From Chitinophagaceae bacterium (GTDB lineage Bacteria > Bacteroidota > Bacteroidia > Chitinophagales > Chitinophagaceae), in assembly GCA_009996555.1 (NCBI GenBank), contig JAACZX010000009.1, positions 1 to 15,399 of the forward strand: a DNA stretch of 15,399 nucleotides, given 5' to 3'. Positions 1-6,941 of this stretch are shown in pieces. Each line of letters opens with the position of its first letter. The stretch's first letter is position 1. The position numbers and the translations under genes were made by a program. Under the pieces are notes generated by a model. The model saw only the letters and a list, made by a program, of their open reading frames with translations, ran no database searches and had not been told where the DNA came from.

Positions 1-334
1 GCTGTCGTGCAAAAAAATCATCCACATTATCATCAAAAATGATTTTGATAACTGACAGCCCGAACATGGTTACACTCCGCACACTTGTTTTGTGCTGCAC
101 CGGGTTCATGGCAATTTCAATAGGCGTAGTAACAAAACGTTCGATTTCTTCTGCACTGCGGCCGCTCCATTCAGTAACAATAATGATTTGTGTATTGGTT
201 ACATCCGGAAACGCCTCAATAGGCATATTACGGAAACTGATAAACCCCGCAATTGCCAGCACCGTTACCCAGAAAAAAGTAAACGCTTTGTTTTTTAATG
301 AAAACGAAACAATGTTTTTAATGATCCTGTTCAT
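1..334 (-). CDS. Heavy-metal efflux RND transporter, CusA/CzcA family (N-terminal 111 codons, cut by window edge)
   Basis: This is the inner-membrane, proton-driven pump of a tripartite metal efflux system. Only the N-terminus is present. Reading on from ATG at 334 gives an open frame to base 1. It starts MNRIIKNIVSFSLKNKAF, followed by a first membrane helix (about residues 18-36). The segment MPIEAFPDVTNTQ and then EEIERFVTTPIE match the conserved start of the porter domain of the HME-RND family, and DDNVDDFFARQ matches the conserved DxxDxYxARQ-like stretch seen in CzcA and CusA. The start lies 13 bp after the stop of the adaptor gene, so the two are almost certainly co-transcribed. Family assignment is firm. 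Metal specificity (Cu/Ag versus Co/Zn/Cd) cannot be read from this fragment, because the transmembrane metal-relay residues lie outside the window. Confidence 0.93.
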   Translation of the reverse strand, partial: MNRIIKNIVSFSLKNKAFTFFWVTVLAIAGFISFRNMPIEAFPDVTNTQIIIVTEWSGRSAEEIERFVTTPIEIAMNPVQHKTSVRSVTMFGLSVIKIIFDDNVDDFFARQ

Positions 335-347
335 GAGTAACGGCTGG

Positions 348-1439
348 TTAGTAGTTTAAGGCATTGTAGATTAACAACTGGTTTTTCGTAATTACTTTTT
401 CAGATTCTTTTAATCCTGAACTGATATAAATATTATTGCCTACCTGCCTGTATACTTCCACCTGCCGGGTTTCCACATTATACCGGTCTTTAAACAGCAT
501 GACATAGCTTTTGCTTTTATCGAAAATAACAGCCGATGAAGGCACACGAACCATTGACTCTTTATCAAAAAAACGCAGAACAATCCAAGCACGCATTTCA
601 GGTTTCAGCAGATAGCCTTCGTTGGATAACTTCACCCGCACTTTCATGGCTTTTGTTTCAGGATCGATGATGTTGTATATCTTATCCACCTTTCCTTTAA
701 ACTGCTGCTCACCATAACTGAGTGTAGTCACATACGCATCCACACCCAACCTTACCCGGTCTATATCGCTTTCGTTTACGTTAGCAATTGCCCACACATC
801 ATCAATCTGTGCAATATCAAAAATGTTATCTGTGCGGTCGCTGCGTAACTGCATATCCTGGTTAATGTTTTTTTGAATAACAAAACCACTCAGTGGCGAA
901 CGCACTTCAAACAACGACCCGTTTTTCAGATGATAAATACGGTAAGTTTCTTCCATACGCCCCAATTCCGATTGTGCTTTCTGGTATTGACTTTGTGCTT
1001 CGGCCACTTCTCTTTCTGTATTCAGTTTTCCATCAAACAACTCCTGTGCAACACGCAGATTATTTTTTGCCACAACAAGGTTATTCCTTGCATCCACCAG
1101 GTCTCTTTCAAAACCTGCCACTTCTGTACTGCGGATGGTAGCCAGCACCTGTCCCTTCTTCACATAATCGCCCAGTTCCACATTTACCTTTTCCACATTA
1201 CCGCCAACAATGGGAAATACTTCGATGAGTTTATTGTTATCGGTAGTGATCTTACCATAAAACTTCAGCTCATTTTCCACCTGTTGCATCACAGCCGGTT
1301 CAATGCTGATAGATTTCATCATGGTATCGCTCAGTACAAATGTTTTCGATACGGGTTCTTTTTCTCCGGGTTTATGTTTACAGGAAACAAGCAGCAAACA
1401 CATGCAGAACGGCAGTATTAAAATGCGGTACATATTCAT
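348..1439 (-). CDS. Efflux RND periplasmic adaptor (membrane fusion protein, CusB/CzcB type), lipoprotein
   Basis: The 363-aa periplasmic adaptor links the inner-membrane RND pump to the TolC-type channel. A short signal peptide ends in the lipobox LVSC with Cys20 as the lipidation site, so the protein is membrane-anchored. The first half of the lipoyl/barrel-sandwich domain is at about 72-105 (VGGNVEKVNVELGDYVKKGQ). A helical hairpin rich in Glu, Gln and Ala follows at about 108-170. The second lipoyl half is at about 177-212 (VRSPLSGFVIQK), and beta-barrel and membrane-proximal domains run from about 213 to 355. I chose ATG at 1439; the frame also opens at a TTG one codon earlier, and another ATG lies two codons downstream. 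It lies 24 bp after tolC and 13 bp before the pump gene, consistent with one operon. I see no His-rich or Met-rich metal-binding extension, so the substrate metal remains open. Confidence 0.93.
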   Translation of the reverse strand: MNMYRILILPFCMCLLLVSCKHKPGEKEPVSKTFVLSDTMMKSISIEPAVMQQVENELKFYGKITTDNNKLIEVFPIVGGNVEKVNVELGDYVKKGQVLATIRSTEVAGFERDLVDARNNLVVAKNNLRVAQELFDGKLNTEREVAEAQSQYQKAQSELGRMEETYRIYHLKNGSLFEVRSPLSGFVIQKNINQDMQLRSDRTDNIFDIAQIDDVWAIANVNESDIDRVRLGVDAYVTTLSYGEQQFKGKVDKIYNIIDPETKAMKVRVKLSNEGYLLKPEMRAWIVLRFFDKESMVRVPSSAVIFDKSKSYVMLFKDRYNVETRQVEVYRQVGNNIYISSGLKESEKVITKNQLLIYNALNY

Positions 1440-1463
1440 CAACTATTAATTTCTTGAAAAGAT

Positions 1464-2714
1464 TCAGAAGACAGGAACACTTGCTGTATGGTTCACCTCT
1501 TCGCAGATAACAGCAAAACTTTTCTGTACCTGGTTAAACTTCATCATTGCTTCATGGTAGCTTTCAATGAAATCGGTGAATTCGATCAGTGATATATTGC
1601 GTCGCTGGAAGTTGTCGTAAATGCCTTTGTACACAGCAGCAAAATGTTCATAATCGGGGCCTGTGAGCAAACGAAGGTTCTCTGCTGATACGATGTATTT
1701 GCTATACACTGCTTTTACATCATTTTCCACCTGCACCTGCAGTTCATTCTTTCCTGTTTCTGCTTTCTTCACTTCAAAAGAAGCGGCCTTTATATTTCCC
1801 TTATTCCTGTTCCACAATGGTATGGGCATACCTATTGTAAAGTTTAACTGGTTACGAAATGCACCACCCTGCTGATCGTAACTGAACCCCATTGTAACAT
1901 CGGGCTTTGCCAACGTACGCTGCCATTGATAATTTAATTGTGATGCATTCACCATTTCGCTGCTCATAGCCAAATCGGTACGGTTTGAAAGTGCGAGTGT
2001 AATAATGTCGGCAAGAATGATCTCTTTGTTGGGATTATACCGCTGCAGCTCAACAGTTGATGGTGCAGGGGTATAATCAACTGCCGTTCCCATCAACATC
2101 TGCCAGTTTCGTTTTTCTTCGGCAAGATCGGCCAACAATTCGGTACGGCTGTTCTGCAGACTGATGTAGAGATACTGCAAACGTACCAGGTCTTTCAACG
2201 GAATATTTCCTTTATCGGCCTGCACACGATAAGCTTTTACTAAGGTATCAATCTGCTGCATCTGCATCGTCAATGCATTAATTGTAATTGCATCATAATA
2301 AACAGACAGATAACTTTTATGCAACGAAAAACGAAGATTGCGAAGTACTTCTTTAAAATACAATTCCGCTAAACGGGTGTTGGAACGGGCCAGTTCAATT
2401 TCGGCCTTTTTTTTACCACCTAACAGAACCAGCTGTTGTACCTCCATTGCTTTCTGCCCGTTTTGTCCAACATGTAAAAATTTGCGATCGTCCGGTGCGT
2501 ATGCATTTATATCAAACAAAGCTTCCGGCAAAGGCCAGATAGCTGCCTGCACCTCCTGTGCTTTTGAAACACTGATATTAAACTGTTCTGCAATGAGTGA
2601 GAAATTGTTTTTCATAAACAACATTTCACTCTGCTCAAGTGTAAGCGGATCGGCCGCTGCAACACTCTTAACAAAAAAACTGAACAGCCAAAAAGAGAGT
2701 ACTATTTTTTTCAT
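1464..2714 (-). CDS. TolC family outer membrane efflux protein
   Basis: The 416-aa outer-membrane component forms the exit duct of the metal efflux system. The signal peptide MKKIVLSFWLFSFFVKSVAA probably ends before ADPLTLEQ. The rest is the two-fold OEP pattern: long amphipathic helices rich in Ala, Gln and Glu separated by short beta strands. The second repeat contains the typical segment TIGMPIPLWNRNKGNIKAA (about residues 294-312), which is characteristic of the CusC/CzcC-type OEP family. I chose ATG at 2714 because it gives a proper signal peptide; the frame extends to a TTG at 2741, but that overlaps the likely -7 promoter box. It is the first gene of the efflux operon, and phased direct repeats just upstream suggest control by the neighbouring two-component system. 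Confidence 0.92.
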   Translation of the reverse strand: MKKIVLSFWLFSFFVKSVAAADPLTLEQSEMLFMKNNFSLIAEQFNISVSKAQEVQAAIWPLPEALFDINAYAPDDRKFLHVGQNGQKAMEVQQLVLLGGKKKAEIELARSNTRLAELYFKEVLRNLRFSLHKSYLSVYYDAITINALTMQMQQIDTLVKAYRVQADKGNIPLKDLVRLQYLYISLQNSRTELLADLAEEKRNWQMLMGTAVDYTPAPSTVELQRYNPNKEIILADIITLALSNRTDLAMSSEMVNASQLNYQWQRTLAKPDVTMGFSYDQQGGAFRNQLNFTIGMPIPLWNRNKGNIKAASFEVKKAETGKNELQVQVENDVKAVYSKYIVSAENLRLLTGPDYEHFAAVYKGIYDNFQRRNISLIEFTDFIESYHEAMMKFNQVQKSFAVICEEVNHTASVPVF

Positions 2715-2738
2715 GCACCGGAAATTATATTCCGTGTG

Positions 2739-2746
2739 CAAAATTG
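2739..2746 (-). promoter_or_regulatory. Candidate -7 box of the tolC-adaptor-pump operon
   Basis: On the minus strand this reads CAATTTTG, one mismatch from the Bacteroidota -7 element TAnnTTTG. It ends 25 bases before the tolC ATG. That spacing resembles the two better promoters in this window (22 and 24 bases before their ATGs). There is no TTTG at the expected -33 position; the direct repeats at 2757-2804 occupy that place instead, as expected of an activator-dependent promoter. A TATAAT also occurs at 2724-2729 but would leave almost no leader. Assignment is inferred. Confidence 0.45.
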
Positions 2747-2756
2747 CTGTGTACAG

Positions 2757-2804
2757 CTTAAGAAAAGCTTAATAGCGGCTTAAGATGTCCTTAAGAGTGT
2801 TTAA
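2757..2804 (-). promoter_or_regulatory. Five phased direct repeats (CTTAAG core), probable response-regulator binding site
   Basis: On the minus strand TTAA cores occur at 2804, 2794, 2783, 2772 and 2761 (first base). The intervals are 10, 11, 11 and 11 bp. Four cores read TTAAG and the most upstream reads TTAAA; most are preceded by C. A 5-bp core every 11 bp is the known geometry of OmpR/PhoB-family sites, where subunits bind head-to-tail on one face of the helix. The array ends 10 bp before the candidate -7 box, so it covers the -33 region. It also overlaps the last codons and stop of the histidine kinase gene. The adjacent OmpR-type regulator is the natural candidate to bind it. Site pattern is seen directly; the binding partner is inferred. 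Confidence 0.65.
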
Positions 2805-4167
2805 GAAATGTTACAGTTACAATATTCACATCGGGTTGAGCAATATGAAACTGCACAGTGGCAGTATGATGATCAAAAATGCGTTTTACAATACTTAACC
2901 CAATACCGCTTCCGGTTATTCCTGTTGCATTTGTTCCCCGGCGGAAGGGAGTAAACAACTGTTCCCTATCTTCAGCAGAAGGAAACGGTCCATTATTTTT
3001 AAAAACGATGCAGGTATGCTCATCCGTTATTTGCAACAGCACTTTTACTTTTTCATCGGAAGAATAGAGATATGCGTTTTTAATCAGATTACTAAAAGCA
3101 ATACGTAAAAGTGTTTCATCGCCCATTAAAGAAAGATCGGGTTCCCCGGCACTGCTGTCAATTTCAAACTGGAAGCGCATACCTGGATACTGCCGTTTCA
3201 ACAAGTCCACTTCACGAAATAATAATTCATCAACACGAACAGAAAAGAACAATTCTTTTGAGTCCTTATTCTCAATTTTTGAAAGCAGCAGTAACGATGT
3301 AACAATATCCGACAACTGATATGCATTCGCTGAAAGCTGACTGAACGACTCTACAAGATGCGGAGTTTCCTTATAAGCCTCAGATAGATTTTCAAGACTT
3401 GTTACAATTCGTGTTACAGGCGTTTTTAACTCGTGTGATGCATTAGCAGTAAAATTCCGTTGCCTTGTGTATGAATGATCAATACGTTCCAGCATGGAAT
3501 TAAAAGAAGTAGCAAGAGCACCCACTTCATCATTTGGATTCTTTACTTCAATTCGTGTATTCAGGTTATGTTCAGTAATGCTTACGATCTTTTCTTTCAA
3601 CAGTTCAAGTGGTGCCAATGCCCGTTTACTCACAAAAAACGACAATGCCCAGATAACTGCGGAACCAACTATAAAGGCCACAAAGAAAATAATCCGCAGA
3701 TAGTTCAGGTTACTCTTCCCGTATTTATCATCAGCTGAAGTAAGTACATAATAATTTGCTCCCTGGTAATGATAATAGATTGCAAACACCTCGTATCCAT
3801 CCCTTCTGCCAAACATTTTCCCTTTTGTTTTGATCTCTTTTAATTCATTCACCGTCCATTTAAGCGGAGCATCATCAATACTGCTGTACACAAGTTGATA
3901 CTGGTCGTTAAAAATGAGTGTTTTTTCATTGTACAGTTTATTCAGTGTGTTCGAGTCAATCAAACGCAGCAGGTGTTCATCTATTTCCTCCACTTCAACC
4001 ATAAACTTTACAGTGGTAATCGCTTTTTCCTGCAGCCGTGCTTTAAACTCGTCTTTGCGGAACTCTGCAAATAAGGAATATACAACCGTCATCACTGTTC
4101 CCAGCAAAACCATAAAGCAAATGCTGAACAGGATAGAAAACCGCTGCCTGATATTTAAACGGATCAT
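2791..4167 (-). CDS. Two-component sensor histidine kinase (HAMP-HisKA-HATPase), metal-efflux associated
   Basis: The 458-aa inner-membrane sensor kinase has TM1 at about 11-33, a periplasmic sensor region at about 34-155 and TM2 at about 158-180. A HAMP linker follows at about 180-232 (ending NDEVGALATSFNSMLERI). The HisKA domain contains the H box FTANASHELKTPV with the phospho-acceptor His245. The ATPase domain has an N box around NLIKNAYLYS (Asn360, Asn364), a G1 region FKNNGPFP and a G2 box GSGIGLSIVKRI (419-430). It starts 6 bp after the stop of the response regulator, so the pair is co-transcribed. The architecture matches CusS/CzcS-like kinases, and its position next to the efflux genes suggests it senses periplasmic metal. 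No obvious His- or Cys-cluster is visible in the sensor region, so the ligand is unknown. Its 3' end carries part of the repeat array upstream of tolC. Confidence 0.94.
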   Translation of the reverse strand: MIRLNIRQRFSILFSICFMVLLGTVMTVVYSLFAEFRKDEFKARLQEKAITTVKFMVEVEEIDEHLLRLIDSNTLNKLYNEKTLIFNDQYQLVYSSIDDAPLKWTVNELKEIKTKGKMFGRRDGYEVFAIYYHYQGANYYVLTSADDKYGKSNLNYLRIIFFVAFIVGSAVIWALSFFVSKRALAPLELLKEKIVSITEHNLNTRIEVKNPNDEVGALATSFNSMLERIDHSYTRQRNFTANASHELKTPVTRIVTSLENLSEAYKETPHLVESFSQLSANAYQLSDIVTSLLLLSKIENKDSKELFFSVRVDELLFREVDLLKRQYPGMRFQFEIDSSAGEPDLSLMGDETLLRIAFSNLIKNAYLYSSDEKVKVLLQITDEHTCIVFKNNGPFPSAEDREQLFTPFRRGTNATGITGSGIGLSIVKRIFDHHTATVQFHIAQPDVNIVTVTFLKHS

Positions 4168-4173
4168 CGTGTG

Positions 4174-4854
4174 TTAAAGTTCTTTCAGGTAATATCCATA
4201 ACCTGTGCGTGTATGAATGAGTGGCGATCCAAAAGGTTTGTCAATTTTTGTACGCAGGATACTGATATACACCTCAATGGTATTTGTGCCTGTTTCGAAA
4301 TTAATATCCCACACTTTTTCAGTAAGCGTTTGCTTGGATAATGTTTTTCCATTGGCAGCAGCCAATACTTCCAGCAGTTTATATTCCTTTGGTGTGAGCA
4401 CAATGGATTTACCGGCTCTTGTAACCATTTGCTCATCTGTATCAATTTCAAGATCGGCAATGGTATAGGTTGCCTTTTTAAACCCGTTGTTGGCCGAACG
4501 ACGCAATAACGCCTGTATACGTGCCAGCAATTCTTCAAAATGAAAAGGTTTAACCAGGTAATCATCTGCACCGGCCTGCAATGCTTCCACTTTATCTTCC
4601 AGATCGCTATAGGCAGTAAGCATGAGAATAGGCGTTTGAACATCCTCTGTTCGGATCTTTTTACATACTTCAAGCCCATTCATGTGTGGCACGTTCTGAT
4701 CAAGAATAAATAAATCGTACGTTTCAAATTTCAATTGTTTAAAGAACAATAACCCATCATATACCACATCGCATTTCAATTGCTTGCCTTCCAGGTGCAG
4801 CTTTACTTCTGCAGCCAGCTTATAATCATCTTCTAATAAAAGGATGGAGTTCAT
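4174..4854 (-). CDS. Response regulator, OmpR/PhoB family
   Basis: The 226-aa cytoplasmic DNA-binding regulator has a receiver domain at residues 1-117 with the acidic pair Asp9/Asp10, the phospho-acceptor Asp52 (FILDQNVP), Thr80 and Lys102 (YLVKPF). The C-terminal winged helix at about 129-224 carries TPKEYKLLEVL, the recognition-helix segment NTIEVYISILRTKID, and the wing HTRTGYGYYL. It begins at ATG 4854, the first ATG of the frame. It is followed after 6 bp by the histidine kinase, its likely partner. By position it probably activates the tolC-adaptor-pump operon through the 11-bp-phased repeats at 2757-2804. No such repeat array is visible upstream of this gene, so direct autoregulation through the same site is not supported. 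A weak -7-like TTACTTTG lies upstream but I do not list it. Confidence 0.95.
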   Translation of the reverse strand: MNSILLLEDDYKLAAEVKLHLEGKQLKCDVVYDGLLFFKQLKFETYDLFILDQNVPHMNGLEVCKKIRTEDVQTPILMLTAYSDLEDKVEALQAGADDYLVKPFHFEELLARIQALLRRSANNGFKKATYTIADLEIDTDEQMVTRAGKSIVLTPKEYKLLEVLAAANGKTLSKQTLTEKVWDINFETGTNTIEVYISILRTKIDKPFGSPLIHTRTGYGYYLKEL

Positions 4855-4960
4855 CAGCCAAGTCTGTTCTTTTTTTGATACGCTGCAAAGTAAGGGCAGA
4901 AACTGTTAACTACCTGTATAAACTGTAGCACTTGCCTGTTATGCACAAACGGCAATGGGC

Positions 4961-5001
4961 AAAAAATACCCCGGCGCAAATCAAGAAAGCTGCACCAGGG
5001 T
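4961..5001 (-). terminator. Intrinsic terminator downstream of the alpha/beta hydrolase gene
   Basis: On the minus strand ACCCTGGTGCA (5001-4991) pairs with TGCGCCGGGGT (4978-4968). This gives an 11-bp stem, including two G-U pairs, around a 12-nt loop, followed by ATTTTTT (4967-4961). It lies about 36 bp after the hydrolase stop and about 107 bp before the response regulator start. It therefore separates the hydrolase transcript from the two-component operon. Confidence 0.78.
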
Positions 5002-5036
5002 ATATATAGAACGATCAGGTTGTACAGCTTGTACCA

Positions 5037-5822
5037 TTACTGTTGCTGGATCCAGTTGTATATATAACCAGCAGTAGTTTCATAGTCAGGAAGACCAACA
5101 ACAAAGTGATTATTTTCCGGAAACTCTTTCCAGTCTGTAACAGAATTTTTATCGCTGTAACGTTTGAAGTTTCGTTTATTGAGTGAAGCCGGTAAAATAT
5201 TGTCCTTTCCTCCCGCCACAAATAACAATGGGACATGTGGTTTACTGAAATCGATTTTTGCAGTTAGGGTTAATGCACCTCGTGATGCTCTTTTTGATTC
5301 AGGAATGGTGTTTGCTTCATAAGCTGCTTTCTGATCTGCAAGGCTCATACCATTGGTAAATGCGTACTGCCATGTTTTAAACGACATTAAATAGGTTTTG
5401 TCAAGCGAAGTAAATAAGCCCAAAGAACGCCAGCCTGCTTTCAGGAACGAAAATTCATAAGGAATAACACCAAGCGGCGGAACTGATTGCAAGGCCACTG
5501 CCCCTGCTGCTAAACCACGGCTCACCAGTAACTGAGTGACTAAACCACCCAATGAATGACCAATGATGATTGGTTTTTCAGGAAGCGTTGCAATAAAACC
5601 TGCATAATGATCTACCACTTGTTTTAAACTTGTTTTTGCCAATGCCAGGTCATGTGGTTTACGGTCTCTTACTTCTTTTGCTGTACCTTCTTTGTTAGGC
5701 CATGCCGGAGCGTAGGTAGTATAACCTTTGCTTTCAAAATAACGTTGCCAGGGTTCCCATCCAAGATTGGTTACAAATGCACCTGTAACGAATACGATTG
5801 TTTTTGATTGACTTGCTTTCAT
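5037..5822 (-). CDS. Alpha/beta hydrolase
   Basis: The 261-aa protein has an alpha/beta hydrolase fold. The nucleophile elbow is GHSLGG at 88-93 with Ser90. The probable catalytic acid is Asp207 in AGGKDNILP, and the catalytic His is His239 in PENNHF. The N-terminal strand IVFVTGAFVTNLGWEPW holds the residues expected to form the oxyanion hole. There is no signal peptide, so it is likely cytosolic. The start is ATG 5822; the frame is open upstream to 5855, but that extension has no ATG opening and is not needed for the fold. It lies 80 bp downstream of a Crp/Fnr regulator gene in the same direction, with a 16-bp palindrome between them. The substrate is unknown; esterase or lipase-like activity on a small molecule is the most that can be inferred. 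Confidence 0.9.
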   Translation of the reverse strand: MKASQSKTIVFVTGAFVTNLGWEPWQRYFESKGYTTYAPAWPNKEGTAKEVRDRKPHDLALAKTSLKQVVDHYAGFIATLPEKPIIIGHSLGGLVTQLLVSRGLAAGAVALQSVPPLGVIPYEFSFLKAGWRSLGLFTSLDKTYLMSFKTWQYAFTNGMSLADQKAAYEANTIPESKRASRGALTLTAKIDFSKPHVPLLFVAGGKDNILPASLNKRNFKRYSDKNSVTDWKEFPENNHFVVGLPDYETTAGYIYNWIQQQ

Positions 5823-5881
5823 GATTTGTGTTTTTTGTTTGATTTGATAACACAAAGCTCGAAAGTGCAGGCTGCAAAAAC

Positions 5882-5897
5882 TTTAACCCAGGTTAAA
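5882..5897. promoter_or_regulatory. Palindrome TTTAACC-CA-GGTTAAA between regulator and hydrolase genes
   Basis: The arms are perfect 7-bp inverted repeats with a 2-bp centre. The site lies 5 bp after the Crp/Fnr gene ends and 59 bp before the hydrolase ATG. It is 21 bp upstream of a -7-like sequence (GAGCTTTG on the minus strand, at 5853-5860), so it would flank the -33 position of a hydrolase promoter. An operator is plausible. On the minus strand it is followed by GTTTTTG, so part of a weak terminator for the regulator gene is the alternative. Confidence 0.4.
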
Positions 5898-5902
5898 ATC
5901 GA

Positions 5903-6502
5903 TTATTTCCCCGAAATTCTTTTCCGGATGCGGCTTAATGAGGGCCCTTGTATGCCCAGGTAAGAAGAAATATGGTACAATGGGATGCTGTTGAAAATAT
6001 CGGGATGATCGGTAATGAGTTGCTGATAACGTTCTTCCGGTTTCATAAATAAAAAACTTTCTGTACGCTGCATAGCAATGGAAAAAGCCATTTCAGCAAT
6101 CAGCCTGCCTACTTTTTCCCATTGATGTGAGCGCTTATATAACTCCTGCAGGTGATTAACATGAATGTACAACACCTGCGAGTCAGTCATTGATTGTGTG
6201 TAATAATTACAGGGAGCCTGGTGTATAAAACTCTGGAACGATACCACTACCTGGTGTTGCGAAAAAAAGAATACGTTTTTATCCTCGCCTGTTTTTTCAT
6301 CAATGTAATATGTGCGGAACACACCATCAAGAATAAATCCCAAATGTTTGCATACATTCCGGTATTCATTATAGTATTCGTTTTTGCTAAATGATTTATG
6401 TTGCCACATATCGTACGATAAAGCAAAATGATCTTCATCTATTCCTGCAATGCTCTGCAAGGCATGCTGTAGTATCTGCATGGGTGCTGGTGCCTGGCTC
6501 AT
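5903..6502 (-). CDS. Crp/Fnr family transcriptional regulator
   Basis: The 199-aa cytoplasmic regulator has a cyclic-nucleotide-binding-like beta-roll at about 10-125 (LGFILDGVFRTYYIDEKTGED and following strands), a long dimerisation helix at about 127-152, and a short C-terminal helix-turn-helix at about 173-195 (IPLYHISSYLGIQGPSLSRIRKRI). The size and the abrupt end just after the HTH are typical of the many Bacteroidota Crp/Fnr-like proteins. The cAMP-contact motif of true Crp is not evident, and there is no Cys cluster for an iron-sulfur centre as in Fnr, so its signal is unknown. I chose ATG 6502; ATG 6481 is an alternative. The hydrolase gene downstream in the same direction is the nearest candidate target. 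Confidence 0.88.
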   Translation of the reverse strand: MSQAPAPMQILQHALQSIAGIDEDHFALSYDMWQHKSFSKNEYYNEYRNVCKHLGFILDGVFRTYYIDEKTGEDKNVFFFSQHQVVVSFQSFIHQAPCNYYTQSMTDSQVLYIHVNHLQELYKRSHQWEKVGRLIAEMAFSIAMQRTESFLFMKPEERYQQLITDHPDIFNSIPLYHISSYLGIQGPSLSRIRKRISGK

Positions 6503-6622
6503 GGTTACAAGATACTATTTCAAGAAACATCTTTCAAACAGAAGAATGTAAACCAGGAACTGAATACAGTTAAGCGGCCTGCATGTGCAAACCGTCGCTG
6601 TCATTCGTTTAAAATTTGAAAA

Positions 6623-6789
6623 ATGAAAAAGATTATTTATATGGCAATTGCCTTCGCATTTATTGGTACAGTTTACGCAGGTGTTATTGCACACAACCCT
6701 AAAAGAGCAAAAAGAAAACAGAGCAGCGCTGCAAAAAACAGATGCCTGTTGCAAAAAAGAAACAAGCAAACAGTAACACTGTTGTTTAA
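6623..6789 (+). CDS. Small secreted basic peptide, read with a -1 frame change at an A6 tract
   Basis: From ATG 6623 the frame encodes MKKIIYMAIAFAFIGTVYA, a clear signal peptide, then a Lys/Arg-rich tail. At 6733-6739 the DNA reads A AAA AAC in the phase of a -1 slippery heptamer. Without slippage the frame runs through the strong terminator at 6796 and on to 6910, giving an implausible 95-aa product. With a -1 shift the tail continues QMPVAKKKQANSNTVV and stops at TAA 6787-6789, seven bases before the terminator stem. This gives a 55-residue precursor with a basic mature part of about 36 residues. Signal peptide, coherent shifted frame and terminator position argue for a real gene. The shift could be programmed, due to transcriptional slippage on the A tract, a true indel (pseudogene), or a sequencing error. 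Function unknown. This is the only plus-strand gene seen in the window. Confidence 0.55.
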
Positions 6790-6795
6790 ATTAAG

Positions 6796-6830
6796 AAGCT
6801 GCCCCAGGTTGGGGCAGCTTTTATTTTGCC
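6796..6830 (+). terminator. Strong intrinsic terminator after the small peptide gene
   Basis: AAGCTGCCCCA (6796-6806) pairs perfectly with TGGGGCAGCTT (6810-6820) around the 3-nt loop GGT. The 11-bp GC-rich stem is followed by TTATTTTG. It lies seven bases after the shifted-frame stop at 6789. On the minus strand the stem is followed by CTTAATTT, so it may also stop transcription arriving from the 6942-7274 gene. Confidence 0.88.
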
Positions 6831-6941
6831 ATTTGCATGTTGATGTACATCAATTCAGCCTGGCTCTTTTGATCCATTTACAAATAAGAACCTACAATCT
6901 TATCTTGTAATCATGAACAAGGTTGTAATGGTTGGAAAAGA

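Noticed and set aside
39..359. Plus-strand open frame of 106 codons opposite the RND pump
   Set aside because: The minus strand encodes a clearly conserved CusA/CzcA N-terminus here; the plus frame is its shadow.
2389..2391. Possible concern that the TolC protein is split or frameshifted
   Set aside because: The minus-strand frame is continuous from signal peptide to C-terminus with the two-fold OEP pattern intact.
2724..2729. TATAAT on the minus strand as -10 box of tolC
   Set aside because: It lies only 9 bases before the ATG, leaving almost no leader; the CAATTTTG box at 2739-2746 has the same ATG distance as the other promoters here.
2992..3006. Histidine kinase G1 box reads NNGP instead of D-x-G
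   Set aside because: Asn in place of the first Asp is common in this kinase subgroup, and H, N and G2 boxes are intact, so it is not evidence of an inactive kinase.
4185..4679. Minus-strand open frame of 164 codons inside the response regulator
   Set aside because: It is an alternate frame of a clearly conserved OmpR-type gene and shows no start signal or family features of its own.
5021..5033. Near-palindrome GTACAGCTTGTAC after the hydrolase gene
   Set aside because: Arms are only 5 bp and it sits between the stop codon and the terminator; chance or a minor RNA hairpin is enough to explain it.
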